A DNA stretch of 14,164 bases from Cellvibrionales bacterium UBA5860 (GCA_002431545.1 DJFY01000026.1:77248-91411), one strand, 5' to 3'; positions 1 through 7,409 are shown, numbered from the stretch's first letter. Made by a program: numbers and translations. The notes: generated from the sequence alone by a model not told the origin.

Positions 1-286
1 GCCGGAGGCGCTCAAGCAATACCGTGAAATGTATATGAACTACGAACCGGAAGACGCGCGTTACCTGAGCCTGCATCGAGGACACGCCCTCTTTGTCCGC
101 GACGACGAAGCACCTTTTATCTCGCCGGAGCTCATCAGCCAGGCGAGCCTGACCGCCCCCATTGCCGAGTTGCGGGAAAAGGTACAGGAACTGAAACGCA
201 TCGGTTATGACGAGCTTGCTGTGATTACCTGCCCTGGAGACGATGACATCCTCGAGCGTTGGGTCGAGGTGATGGAAGGGGTCTGA
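1..286 (+). CDS. Luciferase-like (LLM class) flavin-dependent monooxygenase, C-terminal fragment
   Basis: This is the 3' end of a gene whose start lies outside the window; 94 residues remain, read from base 2 to the TGA at 284-286. The fragment resembles the C-terminus of bacterial-luciferase-like, FMN- or F420-dependent oxidoreductases: an early LSLHRGH stretch at about residues 23-29, then a segment beginning LTAPIAELREKV and a final GYDEL-AVITCPGDD strand-loop before the last helix. In this family the last part of the TIM barrel ends with a helix that senses substrate identity, but no flavin-binding residue can be judged from this piece. The next gene faces it, so it is the last gene of its plus-strand unit. 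Family call fairly good, reaction unknown. Confidence 0.7.
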   Translation, partial: PEALKQYREMYMNYEPEDARYLSLHRGHALFVRDDEAPFISPELISQASLTAPIAELREKVQELKRIGYDELAVITCPGDDDILERWVEVMEGV

Positions 287-319
287 GCCCCTTCGCAATG
301 GGATGACGCGCTTGGTTTG

Positions 320-339
320 GCCCATGGATATCTATGGGC
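320..339. repeat. Short inverted repeat between converging genes
   Basis: GCCCAT at 320-325 pairs with ATGGGC at 334-339 around an 8-base loop that contains the palindrome GATATC. It lies in the 155-base space between the converging monooxygenase fragment and the AraC regulator. There is no T-run on either side, so it is not a convincing intrinsic terminator. Nothing else is recognisable between 287 and 441. Confidence 0.3.
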
Positions 340-441
340 ATGCCGTCCCCGTGTGCCGTACTTGCTGTGGGTTGGTTTAAAGTTTTGTCTGTCGCATTCG
401 TCCACAGCTTATCGAGCACCGGTCCCGGGCTCGAATCAATT

Positions 442-1431
442 TCAGTGGCTGCTCAGGGAAGGCGCCACTTGTTCGGTCGTTGGTTCACGTCGTGCGTTGT
501 TGGGAGAAACGCCAGTAACGCGTTTAAAGGCTCTCGAGAAAGCTGCCTCTGAGTTATATCCCAGTTGTTCCGCCAGTACTGCGATAGATACCCGGTCGTG
601 GATCAGTTTTGTGCGCGCGACCTGCATGCGCCACTGTGTGAGATAGCTCTTGGCGGAATCACCGACCAGTTGTGAGAATCTTGCCGAGAAGCCAGAGCGA
701 GACATGCCGACCGTTCTGGCCAGAGAATCGACGGTCCAGTCTCTTTCCGGCTCGCGATGTATGGCGGCCAGGGCGACACCGATCTGTCTGTCGCGTAGCG
801 CAGCGAGCCACCCCTGTTGGGCTTCTGGAGCCCGTTCCAGCCACGCTCGAATAGCCTGAATCACTAAAATGTCTGCAAGGTGGGTGATGATGGTTTCGCC
901 ACCGGGTTTGAGTGTGCGTGCTTCCCGCGCGATGTATTCCAATGTGCTTTGCAACCAGCTGTTATTGCTCAGGTCCCAATTGTCGATGAGTAATACCTTC
1001 GGCAGTTGCGCGATAAGGCGTTGACCGGCGACGTGATCGAAGCTCACTACGCCACAAGTCAGTTCCGTTAGCGCGCCTTTTCCGCCGTGGCGCATAATTT
1101 CATAGCGCTTGCTGATTATCTCGACTGGAATATCAAACAGTTGTTCACTTTTTGCGGAGATATCGCTGAGCAATCTATGGCCCAGGCCGTGTGGTACCAG
1201 GGCCAGGCTGCCCTGCGGTAGTGAGAGAGGTTCTTCGTTGCCGAGTTGAAGGAAGCAGTTTCCGCTGGTGATGACATGGAACATCATCTTGCCCGTAATT
1301 GCGGGTATCTCAAGGCCCCAGGGCGCAGTTAATTCCGACCGGCAATACAAGCTGCCGTTGAGCCGCAGCTGGTGGAGTGTTTCACCGAGAGGGTCAGTGA
1401 GCGGTGGGAGGTCGTTTTTTTCCGAGCGCAT
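442..1431 (-). CDS. AraC-family transcriptional regulator with N-terminal cupin domain
   Basis: A 329-residue DNA-binding regulator. The C-terminal third carries the two helix-turn-helix motifs of the AraC/XylS family: the first at about residues 236-257 (core SLARTVGMSRSGFSARF), the second at about 285-306, with the family-typical LGYNSEAAFSRAFKR and then GVSP. The N-terminal 200 residues fit the cupin_6-type sensor domain found in many proteobacterial AraC regulators, which probably binds a small effector. The length is normal. The start has no good ribosome-binding site, but no better methionine lies nearby. It is transcribed away from the NmrA-type gene at 1587, a classical arrangement for a regulator and its target. 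The effector is unknown. Confidence 0.92.
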   Translation of the reverse strand: MRSEKNDLPPLTDPLGETLHQLRLNGSLYCRSELTAPWGLEIPAITGKMMFHVITSGNCFLQLGNEEPLSLPQGSLALVPHGLGHRLLSDISAKSEQLFDIPVEIISKRYEIMRHGGKGALTELTCGVVSFDHVAGQRLIAQLPKVLLIDNWDLSNNSWLQSTLEYIAREARTLKPGGETIITHLADILVIQAIRAWLERAPEAQQGWLAALRDRQIGVALAAIHREPERDWTVDSLARTVGMSRSGFSARFSQLVGDSAKSYLTQWRMQVARTKLIHDRVSIAVLAEQLGYNSEAAFSRAFKRVTGVSPNNARREPTTEQVAPSLSSH

Positions 1432-1468
1432 GCCGTGATTATGTCAAAAATTCTTTTCTTCGGTTAGT

Positions 1469-1497
1469 TGGACGAAGGATCAAAAAATATGGACGAA
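1469..1497. promoter_or_regulatory. Direct repeat in divergent promoter region, candidate AraC-type operator
   Basis: TGGACGAA occurs twice, at 1469-1476 and 1490-1497, so the two copies are 21 bases apart, two turns of the helix. AraC-family proteins bind tandem direct repeats at about this period because each subunit has two helix-turn-helix motifs. The pair sits in the 155-base AT-rich space between the AraC regulator and the NmrA-type gene, directly before a weak promoter-like stretch (TTGGAA at 1498-1503, CATACA/TACAGA around 1519-1526). Role as operator is inferred. Confidence 0.45.
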
Positions 1498-1586
1498 TTG
1501 GAATTAATTTAATTTAAGCATACAGAGAAAATATGGTTTCCAAGCAGCGGTACACACATGATCTCATGCCAAGAGGAAACCAGAAA

Positions 1587-2432
1587 ATGCATACACAACC
1601 TATCCTTGTTATCGGAAAAAATGGCAAAACCGGTGCTCGAGTCGAGAGCCGCCTGACCGCGAAGGGCCTGTCGACGCGAGCGGTGTCGCGTTCCACCTTG
1701 CCATCGTTTGAGTGGGAGGATCCGGATTCTTGGATGCCTGCATTGAGTGGTACGCGCGCAGCCTACGTCACGTTTCAACCTGATCTGGCTGTTCCTTCGG
1801 CCGAGGCAACCATTCGAACCTTTATCCAACGGGCAGTCGAAGCTGGCCTGGAACACGTCGTACTGCTGTCTGGTCGTGGCGAAGATGGCGCGTTGCGGGC
1901 CGAAAGCATTCTGCAAAGCAGCGGGCTGGCCTGGAATGTCGTGCGCGCCAGCTGGTTCGCACAGAATTTCAGTGAGAGCTTTATGCTGGAAGGCATATTA
2001 AGCGGACATCTGGCTTTGCCTGCCGGCCCGGTCCTGGAACCGTTTATTGATGTTGACGACATCGCAGATGTTGCAGTCGCAGCGTTGACGCGACCCGACC
2101 TGCGCAACCGGGTGTTCGAAGTCACCGGACCGCGGGCTTTGACTTTTGCTCAATGCGTTGAGGAAATCTCCAACGCGGTGGGCTACCGCATCGAGTACAG
2201 CGCCATTTCCGTAGATAATTTTGTTGGTGAAATGCGTGAACAGGGCGCGCCCGAGGATATGCAGTGGTTGATGCGCGAGCTCTTCAGCGTTGTTCTCGAC
2301 GGCCGAAATAGCCGAGTTATGGATGGCGTCGAAGAGGCGCTCGGTCGCCCGGCAACAGATTTTTCTTCATTTATCAAAAAGGCCATTACCAGTGGCGTTT
2401 GGGATCGGGGGGCGGCGCGGCAACAAACCTGA
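1587..2432 (+). CDS. NmrA-family NAD(P)-binding protein (atypical SDR)
   Basis: A 281-residue protein of the atypical short-chain dehydrogenase group (NmrA / NAD(P)H-binding). It opens with a beta strand and the dinucleotide-binding loop GKNGKTG at residues 10-16 (GxxGxxG pattern), then a basic stretch RAVSRS at the end of the second strand that suggests NADP(H). There is no YxxxK catalytic pair, as expected for NmrA-type proteins, which may be redox sensors or true reductases. I start at 1587 rather than the upstream ATG at 1533 because AGAGGAA lies about ten bases before it and the Rossmann fold begins directly after it; the longer form would add 18 residues with no fold. Probable target of the divergent AraC regulator. 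Substrate unknown. Confidence 0.85.
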   Translation: MHTQPILVIGKNGKTGARVESRLTAKGLSTRAVSRSTLPSFEWEDPDSWMPALSGTRAAYVTFQPDLAVPSAEATIRTFIQRAVEAGLEHVVLLSGRGEDGALRAESILQSSGLAWNVVRASWFAQNFSESFMLEGILSGHLALPAGPVLEPFIDVDDIADVAVAALTRPDLRNRVFEVTGPRALTFAQCVEEISNAVGYRIEYSAISVDNFVGEMREQGAPEDMQWLMRELFSVVLDGRNSRVMDGVEEALGRPATDFSSFIKKAITSGVWDRGAARQQT

Positions 2433-2517
2433 AGTTGAACATGTCGCTACCGCATGACATCCCCTTCTTTAATTCGTAGCCTGGTGGCTCCTGCTTTGAG
2501 TGAGCACTGTTTCGCTC

Positions 2518-2549
2518 CCCCGGCTTCGACCGGCGCAGGTGAGCCGGGG
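2518..2549. repeat. GC-rich inverted repeat between converging genes
   Basis: CCCCGGCT at 2518-2525 pairs with AGCCGGGG at 2542-2549 over a 16-base loop. It sits in the 189-base space between the ends of the NmrA-type gene (plus) and the YdhR-like gene (minus). No T-run follows on either strand, so it may stop transcription only weakly or with Rho, or protect mRNA 3' ends. No other structure is evident between 2433 and 2621. Confidence 0.4.
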
Positions 2550-2621
2550 AAGAGGAGGAGGGAATCGCAGGATGTTCAGCCGTGCTTCGCCGGCCAGACG
2601 CGGGTATGACTCAATGCCGTG

Positions 2622-2939
2622 TCAGGCCGCCGTTTCTACGATAGTTTTATCGATCTCGTTGTCGACGACGATGGGACACTGGTAGTAGGTGATTTGCGGC
2701 GGCTGTCCCCAGGCTTCGGTCATGTATTGAGTCCATTCGTCGTTATACCAGGCCTGGGCTTTTTCCTTAGACGCCCAAAGATAAAGTCCACACGCGCTGT
2801 TGCCGTCTTCGTGGATCATGTAGTACTTGCGAATCAAACCATCGAGGCCTTCATACTTGGGTGTGGTTGCTGCCATTTGGTCGATGAATTTCTGTTGGTC
2901 GGCGACATCGATGGGGAAACGGACTTGCGCAACAATCAT
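2622..2939 (-). CDS. YdhR-like small monooxygenase (dimeric alpha-beta barrel)
   Basis: A 105-residue protein that looks like the YdhR family of the dimeric alpha-beta barrel (ABM/ferredoxin-like) superfamily. It starts with the strand MIVAQVRFPIDV, has the LIRKYYMI strand near residues 35-42, then the GLYLWASKEKAQAWYND segment at about 51-67, where family members have a helix that begins after a YLW-type strand. Proteins of this fold act as cofactor-free monooxygenases, or bind small ligands without catalysis. AGGA lies shortly before the ATG (complement of 2947-2950). It follows the GlcD-like gene by 55 bases on the same strand and is probably the last gene of that row, where it could act on the product of the FAD enzyme. 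The reaction is unknown. Confidence 0.75.
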   Translation of the reverse strand: MIVAQVRFPIDVADQQKFIDQMAATTPKYEGLDGLIRKYYMIHEDGNSACGLYLWASKEKAQAWYNDEWTQYMTEAWGQPPQITYYQCPIVVDNEIDKTIVETAA

Positions 2940-2994
2940 AGAGTTTTCCTGGTTTTCTAGATGCTGTGTTATCGGACCTTGATTTCAACAGGCC

Positions 2995-4407
2995 CTAGTT
3001 CGGGGTTGCCAGGCCCAGGTCTCCCGGGGACAGTATGCCGTTGGGGTCGAGCTCCTTTTTAAGCTGCTTAAGGAGGGAGGAATAGGGGCCGAAACTCGCT
3101 ACTTGCTCGGCCCAGACTTTGCCGCTTTTGTAGGGTACGCAACCGGCTGCAACCAGGGCTCGTGCGCACTCGCTTATGGCTTCGTTGGCGTCTTGCCACT
3201 GAGAAGCTTCGTCGTAAAAGGCCAGGGCGCCGCCGTGCAGGCCGCGTCGGCACATGACGATGGCAGCTCCCAGTGGATACTGTGGGAAGTTCTTTCGCTG
3301 TTGGCCAATGACATCCATAAATGCGGTGAGTTTGTCCGTCGGAACCGACGACATCAGAATCGCACAGCGGGAAATGGCAAAAAAACCGGCGAAGGAATAC
3401 CAGTAAATTTCCTCGTTGCGCAGTTTGTTGAAATAAGCTTCATTGAAGTCCGGGAAATGCGCGCCGCCACAGCGTTCTGCGATTTCCGCAATACGGGATT
3501 CGTCTTCCTCGATGTGGTGGGCTTCGCCCCGGTAATCGACGGCCAGGGCGAAGCTCGGTAGGTCGTCCAAGGGTTTGTCGGGAAAGGCCTGGGAAATCCG
3601 GGTCTGAATGGTGGGAGCCTCGTAAGCGCCGGCGTACCAGATGTTGTTGACCAGTTCACGGCGTTGGATTTCCATGATGCACTCTTGCACGCTGCCGGCA
3701 TCGGGAAAACCGTAACAGACTGTTTCCCGGTCGGGTGGCAGGGGATGCAGCCAGAGTGCGACCGCAATCACCACGCCAAGCGTGCCATCGGCGCCGAGAA
3801 ACAGACCGGTGACATCCGGGCCGATGCAGTAGCGCTGGAAATAACCGGCATGGCTCGACGCCGCGCTGCCGGTTTGCACCCGTTCGCCATTGGCGAGCAC
3901 CACTTCGAGGCCGGCTACTTCATCGCCAAAACTCTGGAATTGTGGTGAACCGGTGCCCAGTGCGTGGGCTGAGGCAGCACCGCCAACGGTAGCGGTAGGG
4001 GCAGTCGATGGCACCAGGCCGACGGTTTGCCCATGGGGTTTGAGTGCGGAGAGCAGGGCGCCAAAACGTACACCCGGTTCGCATAAAACGATGCCTCGAT
4101 CCAGATCGATATCCAGAATACGGTTCAAGCCCCCCATATCGAGCACAATACCACCGTGTTCGGGGTTAACGCCGCCTGCATACATGCTGGCGCCACCGCG
4201 CGTGTAGACAGGTAGTTTGTCCCGGTTCGCGCGTTTGATAATCTCGACGACTGCTTCGGGGCTGCGCGGGCGGACGACGCCCTCGGGTTTGCCGGGTGCG
4301 TAGGAGGAGGTGTCCCGACGGTAGGTGATGAGGTCGACGGGATCGTCAAAGAAAGCGGCGTCGTCCAGGCCGGCAAGGGACGCCAGTTGCTCATGTCTGT
4401 CAGCCAT
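2995..4407 (-). CDS. FAD-binding oxidoreductase, GlcD-like (PCMH/VAO family)
   Basis: A 470-residue flavoenzyme of the vanillyl-alcohol-oxidase/PCMH fold, related to glycolate oxidase subunit GlcD and D-lactate dehydrogenases. The FAD_binding_4 domain covers about residues 40-180: the pyrophosphate loop appears as TRGGASMYAGG (69-79), followed by the GPDVTGLFLGADGTLGVV motif at 196-213. The C-terminal FAD-oxidase_C domain runs from about 215 to the LDPNGILSPG motif near the end. Such enzymes oxidise 2-hydroxy acids and pass electrons through an Fe-S partner to quinone. Its ATG is one base after the stop of the GlcF-like gene, so the two are surely co-translated partners. No GlcE subunit is present. 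The start PV(Y)TRGGAS loop differs somewhat from the usual RGGGTSLSGG type. Substrate unknown. Confidence 0.88.
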   Translation of the reverse strand: MADRHEQLASLAGLDDAAFFDDPVDLITYRRDTSSYAPGKPEGVVRPRSPEAVVEIIKRANRDKLPVYTRGGASMYAGGVNPEHGGIVLDMGGLNRILDIDLDRGIVLCEPGVRFGALLSALKPHGQTVGLVPSTAPTATVGGAASAHALGTGSPQFQSFGDEVAGLEVVLANGERVQTGSAASSHAGYFQRYCIGPDVTGLFLGADGTLGVVIAVALWLHPLPPDRETVCYGFPDAGSVQECIMEIQRRELVNNIWYAGAYEAPTIQTRISQAFPDKPLDDLPSFALAVDYRGEAHHIEEDESRIAEIAERCGGAHFPDFNEAYFNKLRNEEIYWYSFAGFFAISRCAILMSSVPTDKLTAFMDVIGQQRKNFPQYPLGAAIVMCRRGLHGGALAFYDEASQWQDANEAISECARALVAAGCVPYKSGKVWAEQVASFGPYSSLLKQLKKELDPNGILSPGDLGLATPN

Positions 4408-4408
4408 C

Positions 4409-5587
4409 TTAGTTGCCCTCCGCGCTCAGGTGAAAATGTGTATCGACGAATTCTGCCAGGCCATAGACCGGCGGATCACCATCGCTTCGGGCGGCGTCCA
4501 GGTGGGCGACACAACGTGGATCTATTGAAACAATGGCGTCAGGTTGTCCTTTGGCGGTGGCCTCGCGCATTCGCGCGCGGGCCATTTCTGTGCTGGACTG
4601 CGGGTGCATTGCGGGTGCGCCGCCACCGGCGCCGCAACACATCGCGAACCGGGATGTCGGCGCACCGCCGTTGACGGTGACACCGAGCCGGCCAAGGATG
4701 TCGTAAAGCGTCTGGTTGTCGTTGGGGACCGCCCCTAACGTCGCCTGGCAGCTCTCAATGCAGCTTACCTTCGGCGTGCTGGACCTGGCGGCAAGTTGTA
4801 GTTTTCCTTCGGTCAGGGCGGATGCCAGCCAGCCGGCAAATGAAGTTTGTCTGTCTTCGTTCGCCAGGGCGTGGGCGCATTCGCAGCCGGAGGTCACCAG
4901 CAGGTTAAAACTCTGTTTTGCCAGGGCGGCGCCCAGTTGCTCCGATTGCCTGGCTGCATCATCGCTAAAACCGAGTTCCCGGAGTGGGGCGCCACAGCAG
5001 CTGTCACTGTCGCCCAATATCTTGACCGGCACACCGGCTGCCTGGAGCAGGCGCATCGCGGCCTGTGCTTCCTGGGGGCGGGCGTAAGCCGAGGCGCATC
5101 CGGGTAGATAAACAAGCTCCGCCCGCTCCGCGGTTTCTATATTCTGTGCCCAGTGGTAGCGCGCGGCGCGCGGTGCGCCCGCCGGGTTTTGTTGCTCCAG
5201 GACATTTTTCTGTATTGCGACGGCGGACTCGGGGGCGAGATCGCGGGCGATCAACTCACTGCGCAGAGCGCGATTGATTTCCATGGGCCGCATGCCAATA
5301 GGGCAGATACGTTCGCAGTTGCCGCATGAAGTGCAGGTAAAAGCGTGCTCGGATACCGACGCCAGGGGCAGATCCTCGCCTTCTACCCAGGCGCGCGCGG
5401 TTTTGATATAGCCCTGTCCGGAATAACTGAGTCCCGGCGAGTGCGACTCTAAAGTGGCGCAGATATGGTCGATATCGCGTTCTTCCCAAATGGCATCGAC
5501 ACAGTAGCCACAGTCCGAGCAGTGGTAGAGGTCTTTTAAGTAGTTTGTCAGGTGGGGAAGTTCAGACGCCTTGTCAGTAGCGGTCAT
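4409..5587 (-). CDS. (Fe-S)-binding electron-transfer subunit, GlcF/HdrD-like
   Basis: A 392-residue iron-sulfur protein of the GlcF / LldE / heterodisulfide-reductase D type. Two N-terminal cluster motifs are visible: an atypical C23-x2-C26-x2-C29 followed only much later by C43, and a canonical C85-x2-C88-x2-C91-x3-C95-Pro. Two cysteine-rich CCG domains follow, with CCG at 197-199 (partner cysteines near C164 and C235) and CCGAGGG at 317-323 (partners near C276, C280 and C359). It should take electrons from the FAD subunit encoded one base downstream and feed a quinone or another carrier at the membrane. AAGGAGT six bases before the ATG (complement of 5594-5600) is a near-perfect ribosome-binding site, much stronger than those of its neighbours. 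Partner and exact acceptor are inferred. Confidence 0.88.
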   Translation of the reverse strand: MTATDKASELPHLTNYLKDLYHCSDCGYCVDAIWEERDIDHICATLESHSPGLSYSGQGYIKTARAWVEGEDLPLASVSEHAFTCTSCGNCERICPIGMRPMEINRALRSELIARDLAPESAVAIQKNVLEQQNPAGAPRAARYHWAQNIETAERAELVYLPGCASAYARPQEAQAAMRLLQAAGVPVKILGDSDSCCGAPLRELGFSDDAARQSEQLGAALAKQSFNLLVTSGCECAHALANEDRQTSFAGWLASALTEGKLQLAARSSTPKVSCIESCQATLGAVPNDNQTLYDILGRLGVTVNGGAPTSRFAMCCGAGGGAPAMHPQSSTEMARARMREATAKGQPDAIVSIDPRCVAHLDAARSDGDPPVYGLAEFVDTHFHLSAEGN

Positions 5588-5647
5588 ATCGGCACTCCTT
5601 TTCTTTTTTTACTGTAGTTGGCGAGGCCTGATCTGTAGAAGTGGTTT

Positions 5648-5681
5648 CACAGCTCCCGGGTTTTAGCGGCCGGGGGCTGTG
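5648..5681. repeat. Strong 12-bp hairpin between cyclase and glcF-like genes
   Basis: CACAGCTCCCGG at 5648-5659 pairs with CCGGGGGCTGTG at 5670-5681, all twelve pairs with one T-G wobble, around a 10-base loop. It lies in the 115-base space just after the cyclase stop codon and before the strong ribosome-binding site of the GlcF-like gene. There is no T-run on the minus-strand exit side (it reads AAACCAC), so it is not a standard intrinsic terminator. It could stabilise the 3' end of the upstream message, mark an RNA-processing point or set the ratio of the two halves of the operon. Confidence 0.6.
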
Positions 5682-5702
5682 TTGATGATCGAGGTTATCA
5701 CG

Positions 5703-6692
5703 TCAGCGCAACGCGATAATTCTCAGTGGTGTGCCAGTGGCCCCGCGAAACTTGGTTGGCAACATAACTGTGGTGGTCTGGTAGAGTTTTTTCGCTGCCA
5801 GTTCATCGGTTTTGGCATTCTCGATAATGTAGATGCCCTGTTTTACCAGCAGGTGTTGATGCACGGGAAAGACGGCTTTGGGATCCTCCCCGGGCACGAC
5901 TTCCAGCGCCATGTTGTCGGCGCCAACCGCCACGACTTTTTGCGATGCCAGCCACTTGGATGCCGCCAGGCCGATACCCGGACCCGTATGCGCATAGTGC
6001 TGCGGCTGCGCCGTGAAGTTCTTGCCCCAGCCGGTATGGATGAAGACGATGGCGCCGGCGGGAATTTTTGTGCCCTGTTTTTTCAGCGCGCCCTGCAGAT
6101 CGTCGGGGGTAATGGCATAGCCGGCTTCGAGCGACTCCACGCCTTTGTGGGCGGCAACGTCGATCAATATACCTCTGGCGATAAAGGGCGGCGATTTTTC
6201 GATGCCATTTATCGTCAGGCCGGAATCGGATTCGCCGTCTGTAATGGGAATACCGTTATAGAATTCCGACGCTATGGTGACGTGCCCCAGGGCATCGATA
6301 TGTGTGCTGACGTGCGTGGTCATCTCAATACGTTCGAGATAAAAACCGATATCGTTAGTCGCACCCATGTTTTCGCTGAGAAATTTTTCCATGTTTTTGG
6401 AGGTGCGCGACATAGTCATCACATAGGGCGTTTGAATCGGTGAGATATGAGGCGCGCCCATTGCGACATCGTGGGACAGCTCGATGATTTCGCCTTTTTC
6501 CACCGCTTTGAGCGCGGCTTTGATGGTTTCAGCCGTCATCAGGTTGCCCGCGCCAAGGGTATCTTCTTTCCCCCAGGACCAGTTGTTGCTTCCCAGGTCG
6601 ACGGCGAGGGCGGTACTGCACCCGAGACTTAGTACTGCAGCACACGCGCCGCGGCGAATTATCGATGTAGTGCGTTGTAATTTTTTTCTCAT
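5703..6692 (-). CDS. Exported cyclase-family protein (KynB-like metal-dependent hydrolase)
   Basis: A 329-residue protein of the cyclase family (kynurenine formamidase/KynB fold). The metal-site motif reads HVSTHIDALGH at residues 127-137, matching the family pattern HxGTHxDxxxH with Ser for Gly; H278/H280 and E291 in the GIYIIENAKTDELA segment fit the C-terminal part of the site. Family members hydrolyse amides, lactones or cyclic esters, usually with zinc or manganese. The first 30 residues look like a Sec signal peptide: basic start, hydrophobic core, and cleavage after the ALA at 28-30, placing the enzyme in the periplasm. The RR at 13-14 is not followed by a Tat-like motif. The ribosome-binding site is weak. 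It follows the GlcG-like gene by 83 bases on the same strand. Natural substrate unknown. Confidence 0.85.
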   Translation of the reverse strand: MRKKLQRTTSIIRRGACAAVLSLGCSTALAVDLGSNNWSWGKEDTLGAGNLMTAETIKAALKAVEKGEIIELSHDVAMGAPHISPIQTPYVMTMSRTSKNMEKFLSENMGATNDIGFYLERIEMTTHVSTHIDALGHVTIASEFYNGIPITDGESDSGLTINGIEKSPPFIARGILIDVAAHKGVESLEAGYAITPDDLQGALKKQGTKIPAGAIVFIHTGWGKNFTAQPQHYAHTGPGIGLAASKWLASQKVVAVGADNMALEVVPGEDPKAVFPVHQHLLVKQGIYIIENAKTDELAAKKLYQTTTVMLPTKFRGATGTPLRIIALR

Positions 6693-6775
6693 ATCAGGAC
6701 TCGATCATGTGATTCAGTGAACCGGCGATCCGGTATGTTTGCCAGCGCGCCTGGAGTAGGTCTAAAGCACCAGTG

Positions 6776-7216
6776 TTACTTGTTTGCCAGCGGGTCTTCA
6801 AAGTCGGTTTTGAAACCGAGTTTGCGCATGCCGACCAGGCAGCATTCTTCGTCCTCTTCGATAGAGCCGCCGCTGGCGCCGATCGCACCGATCAGATCGC
6901 CATCTTCGTCGTAGATCGGGAAACCCCCGGCCACGATACAAAACCGTTCATCCGTATGCTGCAGGCCGTAACCGAATGCACCCGGCAACATCAGCTCGCG
7001 GACCATGCTGGTGGGTCGCTGAAGTGCCGCAGAGGTCCAGGCCTTCTTTTCCGCGATCGGGGGGTTGGCGATACGGCCTTTTTCCGGTCTTAGTACACCG
7101 CGCAGATGGCCGCCGAAATCAACTACGGCCACGGTGCTGGCCCGGCCGACGGAACGCGCATAGGCGACACCTTCCTTGAGCAGGGTTTCGACTTCTTCTA
7201 ACGTGAGCTCTCGCAT
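6776..7216 (-). CDS. GlcG/HbpS-family protein (DUF336, haem-degrading-like domain)
   Basis: A 146-residue protein of the GlcG/HbpS/PduO-C family (Pfam Haem_degrading). Typical landmarks are VAVVDFGGHLRGVLRPE near 29-45, the AEKKAWTSA helix at 55-63 and the end GGFPIYDEDGDLIGAIGASGG at about 97-117 with acidic EEDEECCL after it. Members bind haem or small ligands; GlcG itself sits with glycolate oxidase genes and has no settled function. AGGAG about seven bases before the ATG (complement of 7224-7228) supports the start. It is the first gene of the minus-strand row that holds the cyclase and the GlcF/GlcD-like pair, which mirrors the glc operon association and supports a joint role. No signal peptide, so cytoplasmic. 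Confidence 0.85.
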   Translation of the reverse strand: MRELTLEEVETLLKEGVAYARSVGRASTVAVVDFGGHLRGVLRPEKGRIANPPIAEKKAWTSAALQRPTSMVRELMLPGAFGYGLQHTDERFCIVAGGFPIYDEDGDLIGAIGASGGSIEEDEECCLVGMRKLGFKTDFEDPLANK

Positions 7217-7282
7217 TTTTTTCTCCTGAAAGCGGGTGGGAATTGCAGATTTTAAATTTCTTTATCTGATGCCGGCGCAAAC

Positions 7283-7312
7283 ATAACAAGCCCTAGTTTG
7301 GCGAAGATGCAA
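7283..7312 (-). promoter_or_regulatory. Possible promoter of the glcG-like gene row
   Basis: On the minus strand TTGCAT (complement of 7307-7312) lies 18 bases before TGTTAT (complement of 7283-7288), about 65 bases upstream of the GlcG-like start. The match to the -35/-10 consensus is only partial (3 and 4 of 6). It is the best candidate I see for a promoter driving the minus-strand row. Confidence 0.25.
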
Positions 7313-7381
7313 GGTCTGAAAAACCGGTCTTGCCGGGGACGCCGCGGACAAGCGAGCTGTTGGGCCTCAGTGTATTGGTGA

Positions 7382-7409
7382 TTGAAGTATACATTTTTAT
7401 TGATATAGT
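7382..7409 (+). promoter_or_regulatory. Candidate sigma-70 promoter of the cysteine-rich protein gene
   Basis: TTGAAG (7382-7387) and TATAGT (7404-7409) are separated by 16 bases in a markedly AT-rich stretch about 57 bases before the ATG at 7466. Both hexamers are close to consensus (4-5 of 6). The 249-base space between 7217 and 7465 is therefore a divergent promoter region serving both this gene and the glcG-like row; I see no clear operator in it. Confidence 0.5.

Noticed and set aside
1533..1586. Upstream ATG extending the NmrA-type protein by 18 residues
   Set aside because: No ribosome-binding site; the extension precedes the first strand of the Rossmann fold, and the ATG at 1587 has AGAGGAA in place.
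2518..2549. Intrinsic terminator for the NmrA or YdhR-like gene
   Set aside because: The stem is good but no T-run follows on either strand.
5679..6443. 254-codon open frame on the plus strand opposite the cyclase gene
   Set aside because: Its protein has no recognisable fold, and the minus-strand cyclase in the same place has clear catalytic motifs and a signal peptide; it is a shadow frame.
6603..6692. Lipoprotein or Tat signal in the cyclase N-terminus
   Set aside because: The sequence before C25 (SLGC) does not fit a lipobox and the RR at 13-14 lacks the following hydrophobic Tat residues; a Sec peptide with an ALA cleavage site fits better.
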